Part shown: positions 51,581 through 59,963 of the stretch, in pieces | Position numbering within the stretch: the stretch's first letter is position 1 | How the letters are laid out: the number at the start of each line of letters is the position of its first letter | Origin: Mucilaginibacter aquariorum | GTDB taxonomy: Bacteria; Bacteroidota; Bacteroidia; Sphingobacteriales; Sphingobacteriaceae | Assembly (NCBI RefSeq): GCF_024498135.1 | Contig: NZ_JANHOH010000010.1 | Location: 124,001-188,000, forward strand | Length of the DNA stretch: 64,000 nt | Direction: 5' to 3' | Notes under the pieces: model-generated | Database searches by the model: none | Told to the model about the DNA's origin: nothing | The model's input: the letters and a program-made list of their open reading frames with translations, nothing else | Program-made: the position numbers and the translations under genes

Positions 51581-52525
51581 TTAATCTATCTTAAACAATT
51601 GACTTATAGAGCCATGTTCGTTAACGTTCATAATTGCCTTGGCAAACAGATCGTCGGTTGATAGCACCCTTATTTTAGGGCTTTGGTGTTTTAACGGTAT
51701 GGTATCGGTAACTATCAGTTCGGTTAAAGCCGAGTTCTCGATAGTTTCGTAAGCCTTACCAGATAATACCGGGTGTGTACACACCGCCCTAACGCTGCGT
51801 GCACCACGCTCCATAATTAAGCTGGCAGCCTTTGCAAGCGTACCTGCTGTATCGCAAATGTCATCGATCAACACGATGTCCTGGTCGGTAACATCACCAA
51901 TCAGCGTCATGCTTTCAATTTCGTTGGCGCGTTTACGGCGTTTATCGCAAATTACCACCTCGGCATTAAAATATTTGGCAAAACCACGCGCCCTGTATGA
52001 ACCGCCCATATCCGGCGATGCAATGGTAAGCGCTGTTAAACCAAGGCTTTTTATATAAGGTACAAATATGATTGATGCATCCAGGTGATCTACCGGTACA
52101 TCAAAAAATGCCTGTATCTGCGCTGCGTGCAAATCCATCGTCATAATACGGTGAATACCTGCTGCTACCAGTAAGTTGGCAACCAGTTTCGACCCAATAG
52201 CAACGCGGGGCTTATCTTTCCTGTCCTGCCTGGCCAAACCAAAATAAGGGATAACCGCTGTTATATAATGGGCAGATGCCCGGCGGGCGGCATCAACCAT
52301 CATAAGCAGTTCCATTAAATTATCGGTAGGCTGATGGGTAGATTGGATCAGGAAAACATCGCATCCGCGGATAGACTCATTAAAGTGCGGCTGAAATTCG
52401 CCATCACTGAAACGGGATACGGCCATATCGCCAAGTTCTTTACCGTATTTTTCGGCAATGTTTTTGGCCAGCTCTGTTGAACCGGATCCTGCAAATAGCT
52501 TAACTGTATTAAACTGTAAAGGCAT
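51581..52525 (-). CDS. prs: Ribose-phosphate pyrophosphokinase
   Basis: A 314-residue PRPP synthetase. LFAGSGSTELAKNIAEKYG, FSDGEFQPHFNESIRGCDVF, TMDLHAAQIQAFFDVPVDH and the PRPP loop VLIDDICDTAGTLAKAA are diagnostic. It makes PRPP from ribose-5-phosphate and ATP, feeding nucleotide, histidine and tryptophan synthesis. It is downstream of tRNA-Gln, separated by a family E periodic repeat, and is probably read from the promoter at 52,783. Confidence 0.97.
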   Translation of the reverse strand: MPLQFNTVKLFAGSGSTELAKNIAEKYGKELGDMAVSRFSDGEFQPHFNESIRGCDVFLIQSTHQPTDNLMELLMMVDAARRASAHYITAVIPYFGLARQDRKDKPRVAIGSKLVANLLVAAGIHRIMTMDLHAAQIQAFFDVPVDHLDASIIFVPYIKSLGLTALTIASPDMGGSYRARGFAKYFNAEVVICDKRRKRANEIESMTLIGDVTDQDIVLIDDICDTAGTLAKAASLIMERGARSVRAVCTHPVLSGKAYETIENSALTELIVTDTIPLKHQSPKIRVLSTDDLFAKAIMNVNEHGSISQLFKID

Positions 52526-52531
52526 CTTATT

Positions 52532-52672
52532 ATTTCGGATTTACGATTTACGATTTCGGATTTTAGTATCCTTATGTCGTTAGTCCTGTACCAACCCCAT
52601 ATAAACACAATCGGATTTCAATTTTTCCATCAGACCTAAATCCGAAATTGAAAATTCGAAATCCGAAATTTT
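52532..52672. repeat. Periodic-word inverted repeat, family E (7-nt period), between prs and tRNA-Gln
   Basis: The left arm (52,532-52,566) has five 7-nt words of types ATTTCGG and ATTTACG. The right arm (52,638-52,672) has AAATCCG, AAATTGA, AAATTCG, AAATCCG and a trailing AAATTTT. The loop of about 70 nt contains another partial word, ATCGGATTTC. It is the longest family E element. Confidence 0.85.
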
Positions 52673-52674
52673 TG

Positions 52675-52745
52675 TTGCCCGACCAGGATTCGAACCTAGA
52701 CAAACGGTACCAAAAACCGTCGTACTACCATTATACTATCAGGCA
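52675..52745 (-). tRNA. tRNA-Gln (TTG anticodon)
   Basis: The 71-nt cloverleaf has acceptor TGCCTGA pairing with TCGGGCA (one T-G pair), anticodon loop TTTTGGT (anticodon TTG, reading CAA/CAG) and T-loop GTTCGAAT. It has a well-matched promoter 38 nt upstream and prs downstream. Confidence 0.95.
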
Positions 52746-52782
52746 ATCTCCTTTGGTTTGTAAGCCATCCCAAAAAGGAATG

Positions 52783-52812
52783 CAAATATAGGACGATTTT
52801 TCAAAAGTCAAA
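52783..52812 (-). promoter_or_regulatory. Promoter of tRNA-Gln-prs (TTTG, 18 nt, TATATTTG)
   Basis: On the minus strand TTTG (52,809-52,812), 18 nt, then TATATTTG (52,783-52,790) match the Bacteroidota consensus exactly. The predicted start is about 30 nt before tRNA-Gln. Confidence 0.75.
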
Positions 52813-52957
52813 AGCATATTTAAAAAAAGTATTTAAAATATTTTCAGAGGCAAAAACATGCGTTAAAAAGTGTTAACGTTTAGCTCTTTTAGCGAAAACA
52901 TCGTAATGTTTTTATTAATTTCGGCTGCTTAAACCTGACTTAGCTTGTAATAACAGC

Positions 52958-55900
52958 ATGAACTACAATAAGATAAACAATATTTTTGGCTGGGCAGCCG
53001 GCATTATTGCGTCAATAACCTACATTTTAACGCTCGAACCCTCGACCAGTTTTTGGGATTGCGGCGAATTTATAGCCTGTATTTTCCGCCTGCAAGTGGC
53101 GCATCAACCGGGCGCGCCATTGTTTACCATGATAGGTAAGGTATTCTCCCTGCTATCATTTGGTAATAATTTCAAGGTGGCCTATTTTACCAATATGGCA
53201 TCGGCACTATCAAGCGGTGCAACTATTTTGTTCCTGTTTTGGACGATAACCGCCTTAGCTAAGAAGCTATTGGTTAAAGCAGGCGAAGAACTAACCCAAA
53301 CCAACCTTATCCTTATTATTGGTTCGGGCCTTGTTGGCGCATTGGCTTATACCTTTTCTGATACCTTCTGGTTCTCGGCTGTTGAGTCGGAAGTTTATGC
53401 GCAATCATCCCTGTGTACCGCGGTTGTTTTTTGGGCTATATTAAAATGGGAAGCCCACGCAGACGAGCCCCGTGCAGATAAATGGATCATATTTATTGCC
53501 TATGTAATGGGTTTATCAATAGGTATCCACCTTTTAAACTTGCTGGTTATACCGGCAATTGCATTGGTTATTTATTTCCGCAGGGCAAAAAACGTTACTA
53601 CAAACGGCACTTTATGGTCGTTTATATTAGGTGTTATCACTGTTGCTTTAATACTATGGGGTGTTATACAGTTCACTGTTAAAGGTGCGGCCTTCTCCGA
53701 TCTGCTATTTGTAAATACCCTGGGTATGGGCTTTGGCAGCGGCGCTATCGTATTTTTCCTGTTAGTAATTGGCGCTTTAGCATCAGGAATATATTATACT
53801 GTTAAACCATCAACCACTTATTTGGGTATTGCCATAGCATGCTTTGTAGTACTGCTAACCATAAGTGCAGGCATTATTGGCTTTATTGCAGCGGCTGCTA
53901 TATTGGCGCTATTAGAATATGTTTTAAAAGTACGCGAAAGGCGTGCGGCGCTTAATCGTGTATTAATTTGCGCGGTATTCATTTTGTTTGGCTACAGCTC
54001 GTTTGTGATGATAGTTATACGTGCTAAGGCAGGTACAAATTTAAATAATAGCGACCCGCAGGATGCCTTTGCCTTAAACGGGTATCTTAACCGTGACCAG
54101 TATGGCGATACCCCTTTAATATATGGCGAGTATTTCGACTCGCAAGTTACCGACCAAACCGAGGGTGCTAAAATATATCGCCGTGGCGAAAAAAACTATG
54201 AGGTTGCCGGTAAAAAACTGAATACCATTTATGATCGCAATACGCTGTTCCCGCGTATGTTTAGCCAAAAACCGGGGCATGCCGAGTTTTACAGGATGTG
54301 GTCGCAACTGGGGCCTGAAGAGCACCCTACTATGGCCACCAATATTGGCTTTTTTAGCAGCTGGCAGGTTACGCAAATGTATACCCGTTACTTCTTGTGG
54401 AACTTTGTAGGCCGTGCCAATGAAATGGACGGGCAAACCGCGCAAGGTATTGATGGCAGCTGGTTAAGCGGCTTTGGCACTAAAGAGTTGCCAAGTACGG
54501 TTACGCAAAGCAAATCGTACAACAGGCTATATTTCTTGCCGTTAATAATTGGTTTAATGGGTATGGTTTACCACTTTAGGCGCAATCAGCGCGATGCAGG
54601 TGTAGTAACCGTATTGTTCTTTTTTACAGGTTTAGCCATTGTGCTTTACCTTAACCAGGACCCATTACAGCCACGTGAGCGTGATTATGCTTATGCAGGT
54701 TCGTTCTATGCCTTTGCTATCTGGATAGGTTTGGGTGTATTACTTATTGCCGAACTTTTAAGCAAAAAAATAAATGCCAAAACCAGCGCTATCATCGCTT
54801 CGGTGGTTTGTTTACTTGCGGCACCGGCATTAATGGCCAGCCAGGAATGGGATGATCATGACCGCTCTACCAAGCTTACCCCGCATGATATAGCTTACGA
54901 TTATTTAACCTCGTGCGCGCCAAACGCTATTTTATTCACTTATGCCGATAACGATACCTATCCACTTTGGTATATACAGGAGGTGGAAGGCGTGCGCCCG
55001 GATGTGCGTATTGTTAATTTAAGCTTACTGGGTACCGATTGGTATATCCGCCAGATGAAGCAAAAAATGAACAACTCTGAGCCATTGCCTATCAGCATGA
55101 ACAACGATAAGTTTAAGGCAGGGGTACGTGATGTTATTTATTATAATGATGCAAAAGTTGCCGGGGCTATCGAGTTAAAAGAAGTATTTGACTTTCTTAC
55201 ATCTGATAATAAGGAAAGCATGGTGCAGTATCAAAATGGCGAAAGTGCTAATTATCTGCCAACCAAAAGCTTTAAAATGACGGTAAATGCAGATGATGTT
55301 GTAAAATATGGCACTGTACCTGCAGTTAAAAAAGACAAGATAGTTCCTGAAATGGATTGGACCTATCCGGGTAAATATGTAACCAAAGATAACCTTGCCA
55401 TGATGGATATACTGGCGCACAATAACTGGAAACGCCCGGTATATTTTGCGACAACCGTTCCGAGTGATAATATGCTTGGTTTAGATAAATACCTGTACAG
55501 CGAAGGCCTTGCCTACCGCCTTATGCCTTTTAAACCGGATACATCCGCGGCACCGACAGAGAACAGCAATACGCTTATCATGTACAATAACATGATCAAT
55601 AAGTACAAATATGGCAACTTTAAAACTGCCAAATATTTGGATCACGAGTCGTTAAACCTGTTTTACCCGCTTATAACACGTTTATATGCTACCCTTGCCG
55701 ATAATCTTTTAAAAGAAGGCCACCAGGACCTGGCTAAGAAAACATTGAAGAAATATGAAGAAGTAATGCCTTCGCAGATCATATCGTCAGAGATAGCCGT
55801 AAGAAAGTATTATATGGTTGAAAGCTTGTTCCGCATGGGCGAAACCACTTTGGGTACCAAGCTGGCAACACAGATAGATGATTACCTGGTTGACCAGTTG

Positions 55901-56092
55901 AAATTTAATTATACATTGTTTCAAAAAAGCGATGCAAACCTGAACACCCGCGATGTGCAGCTTTCGCTATCCCTGCTAAACGGAATGGCTACCTTAGCTA
56001 AAGATTACAAACAAGACGCCCTTAGCGCAAAAATAAGTGCCCAGCTTAAAGATTATGGCACCAAGTTTGGCGGCATGCAAACACAACAATAG
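52958..56092 (+). CDS. DUF2723 / glycosyltransferase family 117-like large membrane protein
   Basis: A 1044-residue protein. The first 640 residues hold about eleven to thirteen membrane helices. The N-terminus KINNIFGWAAGIIASITYIL followed by EPSTSFWDCGEFIACIF has the acidic residues typical of the first periplasmic loop in protein O-mannosyltransferase-like GT-C enzymes. The C-terminal 400 residues are soluble and helical (TPR-like near EGHQDLAKKTLKKYEEV). Members are abundant in Bacteroidota and are proposed to transfer sugars from lipid carriers, but this activity is not established for this protein. It is monocistronic, ending at a strong terminator. Confidence 0.85.
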   Translation: MNYNKINNIFGWAAGIIASITYILTLEPSTSFWDCGEFIACIFRLQVAHQPGAPLFTMIGKVFSLLSFGNNFKVAYFTNMASALSSGATILFLFWTITALAKKLLVKAGEELTQTNLILIIGSGLVGALAYTFSDTFWFSAVESEVYAQSSLCTAVVFWAILKWEAHADEPRADKWIIFIAYVMGLSIGIHLLNLLVIPAIALVIYFRRAKNVTTNGTLWSFILGVITVALILWGVIQFTVKGAAFSDLLFVNTLGMGFGSGAIVFFLLVIGALASGIYYTVKPSTTYLGIAIACFVVLLTISAGIIGFIAAAAILALLEYVLKVRERRAALNRVLICAVFILFGYSSFVMIVIRAKAGTNLNNSDPQDAFALNGYLNRDQYGDTPLIYGEYFDSQVTDQTEGAKIYRRGEKNYEVAGKKLNTIYDRNTLFPRMFSQKPGHAEFYRMWSQLGPEEHPTMATNIGFFSSWQVTQMYTRYFLWNFVGRANEMDGQTAQGIDGSWLSGFGTKELPSTVTQSKSYNRLYFLPLIIGLMGMVYHFRRNQRDAGVVTVLFFFTGLAIVLYLNQDPLQPRERDYAYAGSFYAFAIWIGLGVLLIAELLSKKINAKTSAIIASVVCLLAAPALMASQEWDDHDRSTKLTPHDIAYDYLTSCAPNAILFTYADNDTYPLWYIQEVEGVRPDVRIVNLSLLGTDWYIRQMKQKMNNSEPLPISMNNDKFKAGVRDVIYYNDAKVAGAIELKEVFDFLTSDNKESMVQYQNGESANYLPTKSFKMTVNADDVVKYGTVPAVKKDKIVPEMDWTYPGKYVTKDNLAMMDILAHNNWKRPVYFATTVPSDNMLGLDKYLYSEGLAYRLMPFKPDTSAAPTENSNTLIMYNNMINKYKYGNFKTAKYLDHESLNLFYPLITRLYATLADNLLKEGHQDLAKKTLKKYEEVMPSQIISSEIAVRKYYMVESLFRMGETTLGTKLATQIDDYLVDQLKFNYTLFQKSDANLNTRDVQLSLSLLNGMATLAKDYKQDALSAKISAQLKDYGTKFGGMQTQQ

Positions 56093-56111
56093 AATTTTAT
56101 AATTCGATATG

Positions 56112-56138
56112 AAAAGCGGCGATGAGCCGCTTTTTTTT
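56112..56138 (+). terminator. Rho-independent terminator after the DUF2723 gene
   Basis: AAAAGCGGC pairs with GCCGCTTTT around GATGA, followed by a run of eight T residues. It lies 19 nt after the stop codon. Confidence 0.9.
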
Positions 56139-56159
56139 GTTCTGATACCTTACCTTTTC

Positions 56160-56221
56160 GTCATAGTGAGCTTGTCGAACCATTAGCAAAGCGTACATGT
56201 CTTCGACAAGCTCAGACTGAC
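56160..56221. repeat. TGAGCTTGTCGAA inverted repeat, copy 1
   Basis: GTCATAGTGAGCTTGTCGAA (56,160-56,179) and TTCGACAAGCTCAGACTGAC (56,202-56,221) are inverted arms with a 22-nt loop. The same type of element is widely scattered in Bacteroidota genomes (general knowledge, not checked here). Confidence 0.85.
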
Positions 56222-56294
56222 AATACCTTTGCAGAAAGCTAAAGCCTCACCCTGCCCTCTCCAAAGGAGAGGGTTCTAAAAACGTTCTTCTTTT

Positions 56295-56346
56295 GTTATA
56301 GTGAGCTTGTCGAACCATTAACCAACGTACAACTCTTCGACAAGCT
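56295..56346. repeat. TGAGCTTGTCGAA inverted repeat, copy 2 (truncated)
   Basis: The left arm GTTATAGTGAGCTTGTCGAA (56,295-56,314) is complete. The right arm is only TTCGACAAGCT (56,336-56,346), after which the similarity ends. Confidence 0.8.
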
Positions 56347-56648
56347 ACCCATGGCAATTGTTAGTAAATGGCGTGAGAAGTGTTCACATTCACGGCCGTG
56401 AACACCATCGTTAACGCATAAATAACTGATAATAAGCAGTTTTAAAAATAGGCTACTGACAAAATAACGTCACCATTAAATCCAAACCCAGCACAGGCAA
56501 ACATGCTCTATAATATAGTCGGTCACGCTGCACGGCCCCGTAAAGACCTGTCATTGCACCTCCAAAGTCCACGGGATCTGATAACTCAGACTGACAATAC
56601 CTTTGCAGACAGCTAAGCCACAACCTGCCTAAAAGCATTCTTCCTTGT

Positions 56649-56710
56649 GTCATGGTGAGCCTGTCGAACCATTAGCAAAGCGTACAAGTCTTCGACAAGC
56701 TCAGACTGAC
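56649..56710. repeat. TGAGCTTGTCGAA inverted repeat, copy 3
   Basis: GTCATGGTGAGCCTGTCGAA (56,649-56,668) and TTCGACAAGCTCAGACTGAC (56,691-56,710) form 20-nt arms with a 22-nt loop. The loop ACCATTAGCAAAGCGTACA-type sequence is nearly identical to that of copy 1. Confidence 0.85.
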
Positions 56711-56802
56711 AAAGTTTATACCGTCGCTTTAAGGTGCATATAAAAGAAATTCGCCGGTAACATATCCAGCTTCACGTCGTCTTACAATTACAAATCAACA
56801 AT

Positions 56803-58179
56803 ATGAAACATACTTACCTGCTCCTATCGTTACTACTACTATCCGGTATATCATCCGCTCAAAATAAAACAACAATCATCGATTCAATGCTGCACCGAAC
56901 CAACCGTTTAGGTTTGTTTAAGGGTAATGTTTTGGTGGTTGATAATGGTAAGGTTGTTTACAAAGGAGCCATAGGTTTTACTGATGCATCACAAACCGCT
57001 AAACTTACTACAGCATACCGTTTTCATATTGGGTCGATAGCCAAAGAATTTAACGCCGTTGGCATCATGATGTTAAAGGAACAAGGCAAACTAAGCCTGG
57101 ATGATAAGATCACAAAATATCTTACTAACCTGCCTGCCTGGGCAAACCAGATCAGCATAAAAAACCTGTTGCAATACACCAGCGGCGTACCCGACCTGAA
57201 ATGGAAAACGGTTAAGAACGATGCCGATATCTGGGCCGATATGCAGAAACTGGAGAAACTGGATTTTGAACCCGGCACCCAATATGCTTATAATAACAGT
57301 AATACATTTTTACAGCGCCGAATTATTGAGAAAATAACCGGCCTAACTTTTAATGACTTTGTCGTACAAAAAATGCTGAAGCCCTGCGGCATGAGCAACT
57401 CGCTGCTTGACCCGGACGACAGCACGCCGTTAATGGCTAAATCATACAATAATGATCTTAAGCAATCATCACTCATTTACCCTATTACCGGTTGGACAGC
57501 AGTTATACTTGACGATTTTTACAAATGGGAAAAAGCTTTAGAGAGCTTCAAACTGATTAACCCGGCATCAACAAAAGAAATTCTTACGCCTTTTGCCCCA
57601 AACAAACAATGCGGCCTTGGCGGCGGAAGCATGGAAAACAACAAACTTATCATCCATGAGCACGATGGCACCAGCTTAAATTACCAGGCCCTGCTTACAG
57701 CCAATGCCGCTTTAGGCAGAACAGTTATCTTAATGACCAATAACAAACAAAATAACTTATACGATATTAATCGCACCATACAGGCGATACTGGATGGTAA
57801 ACCTTTTAAGCAGCCAAAGAAATCGGTATTGACTACCTTTGGTAAACAACTGGATAGCCTTAAAGGCGAGCATATAATTACTTTTTATAACAATCTTAAA
57901 ACAAAATACGCTGCCGATTATGGTTTTGAAGACGAGGCATCGCTAAACGAAATTGGGTACTACTTCAAAAGTAAGAATAGAATAGACGATGCGCTACTGG
58001 TTTTTGAATATAACACCACCCTATTCCCTACATCGGGCAATGTATTTGACAGCCTCGGCGAAACTTATTATGCCAAGGGCAATAAAGAAAAGGCCCTGCT
58101 TAACTACAAACGCTCTTTACAGTTAGATCCCACAAACAATACAGCCAAAGCTTTCATCGCTAATATGGAGAAAAAGTAA
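56803..58179 (+). CDS. Secreted beta-lactamase-family serine hydrolase with C-terminal TPR
   Basis: A 458-residue protein. The signal peptide HTYLLLSLLLLSGISSAQ precedes a class C beta-lactamase-like domain. The nucleophile motif is Ser78-x-x-Lys81 (GSIAKEF), the YxN motif is Tyr163-Asn165 (YAYNNSN) and a HDGTS triad follows near residue 287. A TPR-like segment forms the C-terminus (SGNVFDSLGETYYAKGNKEKALLN split across 420-450). Such proteins are usually peptidases or esterases, not proven beta-lactamases. It is monocistronic, with the repeat-rich gap upstream and a bidirectional terminator downstream. Confidence 0.88.
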   Translation: MKHTYLLLSLLLLSGISSAQNKTTIIDSMLHRTNRLGLFKGNVLVVDNGKVVYKGAIGFTDASQTAKLTTAYRFHIGSIAKEFNAVGIMMLKEQGKLSLDDKITKYLTNLPAWANQISIKNLLQYTSGVPDLKWKTVKNDADIWADMQKLEKLDFEPGTQYAYNNSNTFLQRRIIEKITGLTFNDFVVQKMLKPCGMSNSLLDPDDSTPLMAKSYNNDLKQSSLIYPITGWTAVILDDFYKWEKALESFKLINPASTKEILTPFAPNKQCGLGGGSMENNKLIIHEHDGTSLNYQALLTANAALGRTVILMTNNKQNNLYDINRTIQAILDGKPFKQPKKSVLTTFGKQLDSLKGEHIITFYNNLKTKYAADYGFEDEASLNEIGYYFKSKNRIDDALLVFEYNTTLFPTSGNVFDSLGETYYAKGNKEKALLNYKRSLQLDPTNNTAKAFIANMEKK

Positions 58180-58229
58180 GGCTATCACAGTGGCCTGCCG
58201 AATCGCGCAACCCAAATAGACAATACAAT

Positions 58230-58255
58230 AAAAGCGGCCATTCAGCCGCTTTTTT
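58230..58255. terminator. Bidirectional terminator between the serine hydrolase gene and accA
   Basis: AGCGGC pairs with GCCGCT around CATTCA, flanked by A and T runs. It can end both the plus-strand hydrolase transcript and the convergent minus-strand accA transcript. Confidence 0.85.
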
Positions 58256-58288
58256 GTCTATTATCTTTTCGTCCTTTATTTAAAAGGA

Positions 58289-59245
58289 TTAGTTCTCTTC
58301 TACAACACCCATGTTACAGAACTTCTCTATACGTTCGGCAACCAGTTCGTCAATATTGCGTTCGCCTAAAGTTTTTAGATCTTTGATCAACTGCTTTTTC
58401 AGGGTAGCCGCCATAGTAACAGGGTCTTGGTGTGCGCCGCCAAGGGGTTCTTTTATTACACCGTCTATCAGCTTGTTTTTCAACATTTCTGTTGATGTAA
58501 GCTTCAGCATTTCGGCGGCACGTTCTTTTTGCTCCCAGGTTTTAAACAGGATGGTTGAGCAGTTTTCCGGGGAAATAACCGAGTACCAGGAGTTATCAAG
58601 CATTAAAACCCTATCGCCAATACCAATACCCAATGCACCACCAGATGCGCCTTCGCCTATTACCACGCAGATAATGGGAACCTTTAACACCGACATTTCC
58701 AGCAAGTTACGGGCAATAGCTTCACCCTGTCCGCGCTCTTCAGCCTCCAGGCCGGGGAATGCTCCGGGGGTATCTATCAGGGTAACAACCGGCTTACCAA
58801 ATTTCTCGGCCATCTTCATCAGTCTTAAGGCTTTGCGATAACCTTCGGGGTTAGCCATACCGAAATTACGGTACTGCCGCTCCTTAGTATTACGGCCTTT
58901 TTGGTGACCAATGAACATCACAGTTTCGCCATTTAACGTCCCAAAACCGCCAATAATCGCCTTGTCATCACCTACGGTACGGTCGCCATGCATCTCGATG
59001 AAATCATCGCACATTAGCTCAAGATATTGTAGGGTATAAGGGCGTTCGGGGTGGCGGGAGATCTGTACTTTTTGCCAGCCGGTTAGGTTAGCATATATCT
59101 CTTTCTTGGCTGCTTCCATCTTGGCTTCCAGTTCAGCGATGGTGGCAGACATGTCCAGCTTGTTTTTTTCTTCAACCTGCTTTACCTTTTCTATCTGCCC
59201 CTGCAATTCTGCCAGTGGTTTTTCAAAATCAAATGTAATCTTCAT
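58289..59245 (-). CDS. accA: Acetyl-CoA carboxylase carboxyltransferase subunit alpha
   Basis: A 318-residue AccA. The N-terminal coiled coil (DFEKPLAELQGQIEKVKQVE) is followed by the crotonase-like core: HPERPYTLQYLELMCDDFIE, GHQKGRNTKERQYRNFGMANPEG, VVTLIDTPGAFPGLEAEERGQ and VIGEGASGGALGIGIGDRV. With AccD, encoded elsewhere, it transfers the carboxyl group from biotin to acetyl-CoA in fatty acid synthesis. The gene stands alone on the minus strand and ends at a bidirectional terminator. Confidence 0.97.
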   Translation of the reverse strand: MKITFDFEKPLAELQGQIEKVKQVEEKNKLDMSATIAELEAKMEAAKKEIYANLTGWQKVQISRHPERPYTLQYLELMCDDFIEMHGDRTVGDDKAIIGGFGTLNGETVMFIGHQKGRNTKERQYRNFGMANPEGYRKALRLMKMAEKFGKPVVTLIDTPGAFPGLEAEERGQGEAIARNLLEMSVLKVPIICVVIGEGASGGALGIGIGDRVLMLDNSWYSVISPENCSTILFKTWEQKERAAEMLKLTSTEMLKNKLIDGVIKEPLGGAHQDPVTMAATLKKQLIKDLKTLGERNIDELVAERIEKFCNMGVVEEN

Positions 59246-59292
59246 ACAATTTTATGGGCCGCTAAATTAAATAAATCAAACGGCATATTGTT

Positions 59293-59796
59293 TTAATTAT
59301 GATTTTTCAGTGCGTGTAATTTATTCACCTGCTGTGGCGACAGTAAATTATTCGTATTTAGCGCCGCGTTTAAAATAGAATTTCGTAGCTCGCCCTGGTA
59401 TAAACCATAGCGGTTTGTATAAAAAATAAGGGTGCTCTCGTTTATCTTTTTTGCACGAAACAGGGCATCCAGCTTTGTTTCATTGGTAATAATAAAATTG
59501 CCCATTTCTATTTTTTTACGCTTTAGCTCGGTATCTATCTTTGTTAAGGCCGCTACCTGCGTCGGGCTTAGATCAAGTTCTTTTTTATATTTCAGCGCTT
59601 TATCTGCTGATGGATACTTATTAAGATCGGCTACCAAGCCCATGTTGTATACGTCTTCGCCTTTTAGTAAAGCGTTGTATTGAACATCGCTCAGCGTTTT
59701 TACAGTGGATGGTTTAAGGGTGCTATCCGGGGTTTGGGCCAGGCCTTTCAGGCTAATCATACACATTACAAGTACAAACGAATATATTTTTATCAT
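59293..59796 (-). CDS. Small secreted helical protein with LTxxQ-like motifs (Spy/CpxP-like)
   Basis: A 167-residue protein from ATG 59,796. A signal peptide (KIYSFVLVMCMISLKGLAQ) is followed by a largely helical region. ELDLSPTQVAALTKIDTEL and LLSPQQVNKLHALK resemble the LTxxQ motifs of Spy and CpxP, which act as periplasmic chaperones or stress regulators. The similarity is limited to these motifs, so the function is only suggested. It sits between accA and GH43 on the minus strand. No cognate sensor kinase lies nearby. Confidence 0.72.
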   Translation of the reverse strand: MIKIYSFVLVMCMISLKGLAQTPDSTLKPSTVKTLSDVQYNALLKGEDVYNMGLVADLNKYPSADKALKYKKELDLSPTQVAALTKIDTELKRKKIEMGNFIITNETKLDALFRAKKINESTLIFYTNRYGLYQGELRNSILNAALNTNNLLSPQQVNKLHALKNHN

Positions 59797-59860
59797 AAAA
59801 TAAATTTTGTTTGAAGGCGACAATTATTGAGCCAAAAGATAAATCTGCGATGTCCGACTT

Positions 59861-59953
59861 GTCATCCTGAGCGGTAGCGAAGGATCTATTCGCCGACATG
59901 CATACTCGCTTGCATAGTTCATTATTAGATTCTTCGCTATCGCTCAGAATGAC
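59861..59953. repeat. GTCATCCTGAGC-type inverted repeat
   Basis: GTCATCCTGAGCGGTAGCGA and following GGATCT (59,861-59,887) pair with AGATTCTTCGCTATCGCTCA plus GAATGAC (59,927-59,953) over 27 nt with a few mismatches. The inner loop has GCATAC-TCGC-TTGCAT. It lies between the LTxxQ protein gene and GH43. It shares TGAGC and a GAA core with the repeats at 56,160 but the arms differ. Confidence 0.8.
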
Positions 59954-59963
59954 AAAAGGGGGA

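Larger units (their letters stand above)
56139..56802. other. 664-nt gene-free region with repeated inverted elements
   Basis: No convincing gene is present. The region holds three copies of a TGAGCTTGTCGAA inverted repeat (56,160; 56,295; 56,649), a direct repeat of about 27 nt (CTCAGACTGACAATACC followed by TTTGCAGA at 56,211 and 56,585) and a palindromic segment at 56,380-56,405. It separates the DUF2723 gene from the serine hydrolase gene. Confidence 0.8.

Noticed and set aside
56453..56653. 66-codon minus-strand frame in the repeat-rich gap
   Set aside because: It overlaps a copy of the inverted repeat, has unusual composition and no family resemblance.
56803..58179. True class C beta-lactamase (antibiotic resistance)
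   Set aside because: The motifs are shared with many peptidases and esterases, and the C-terminal TPR extension is not found in resistance enzymes.
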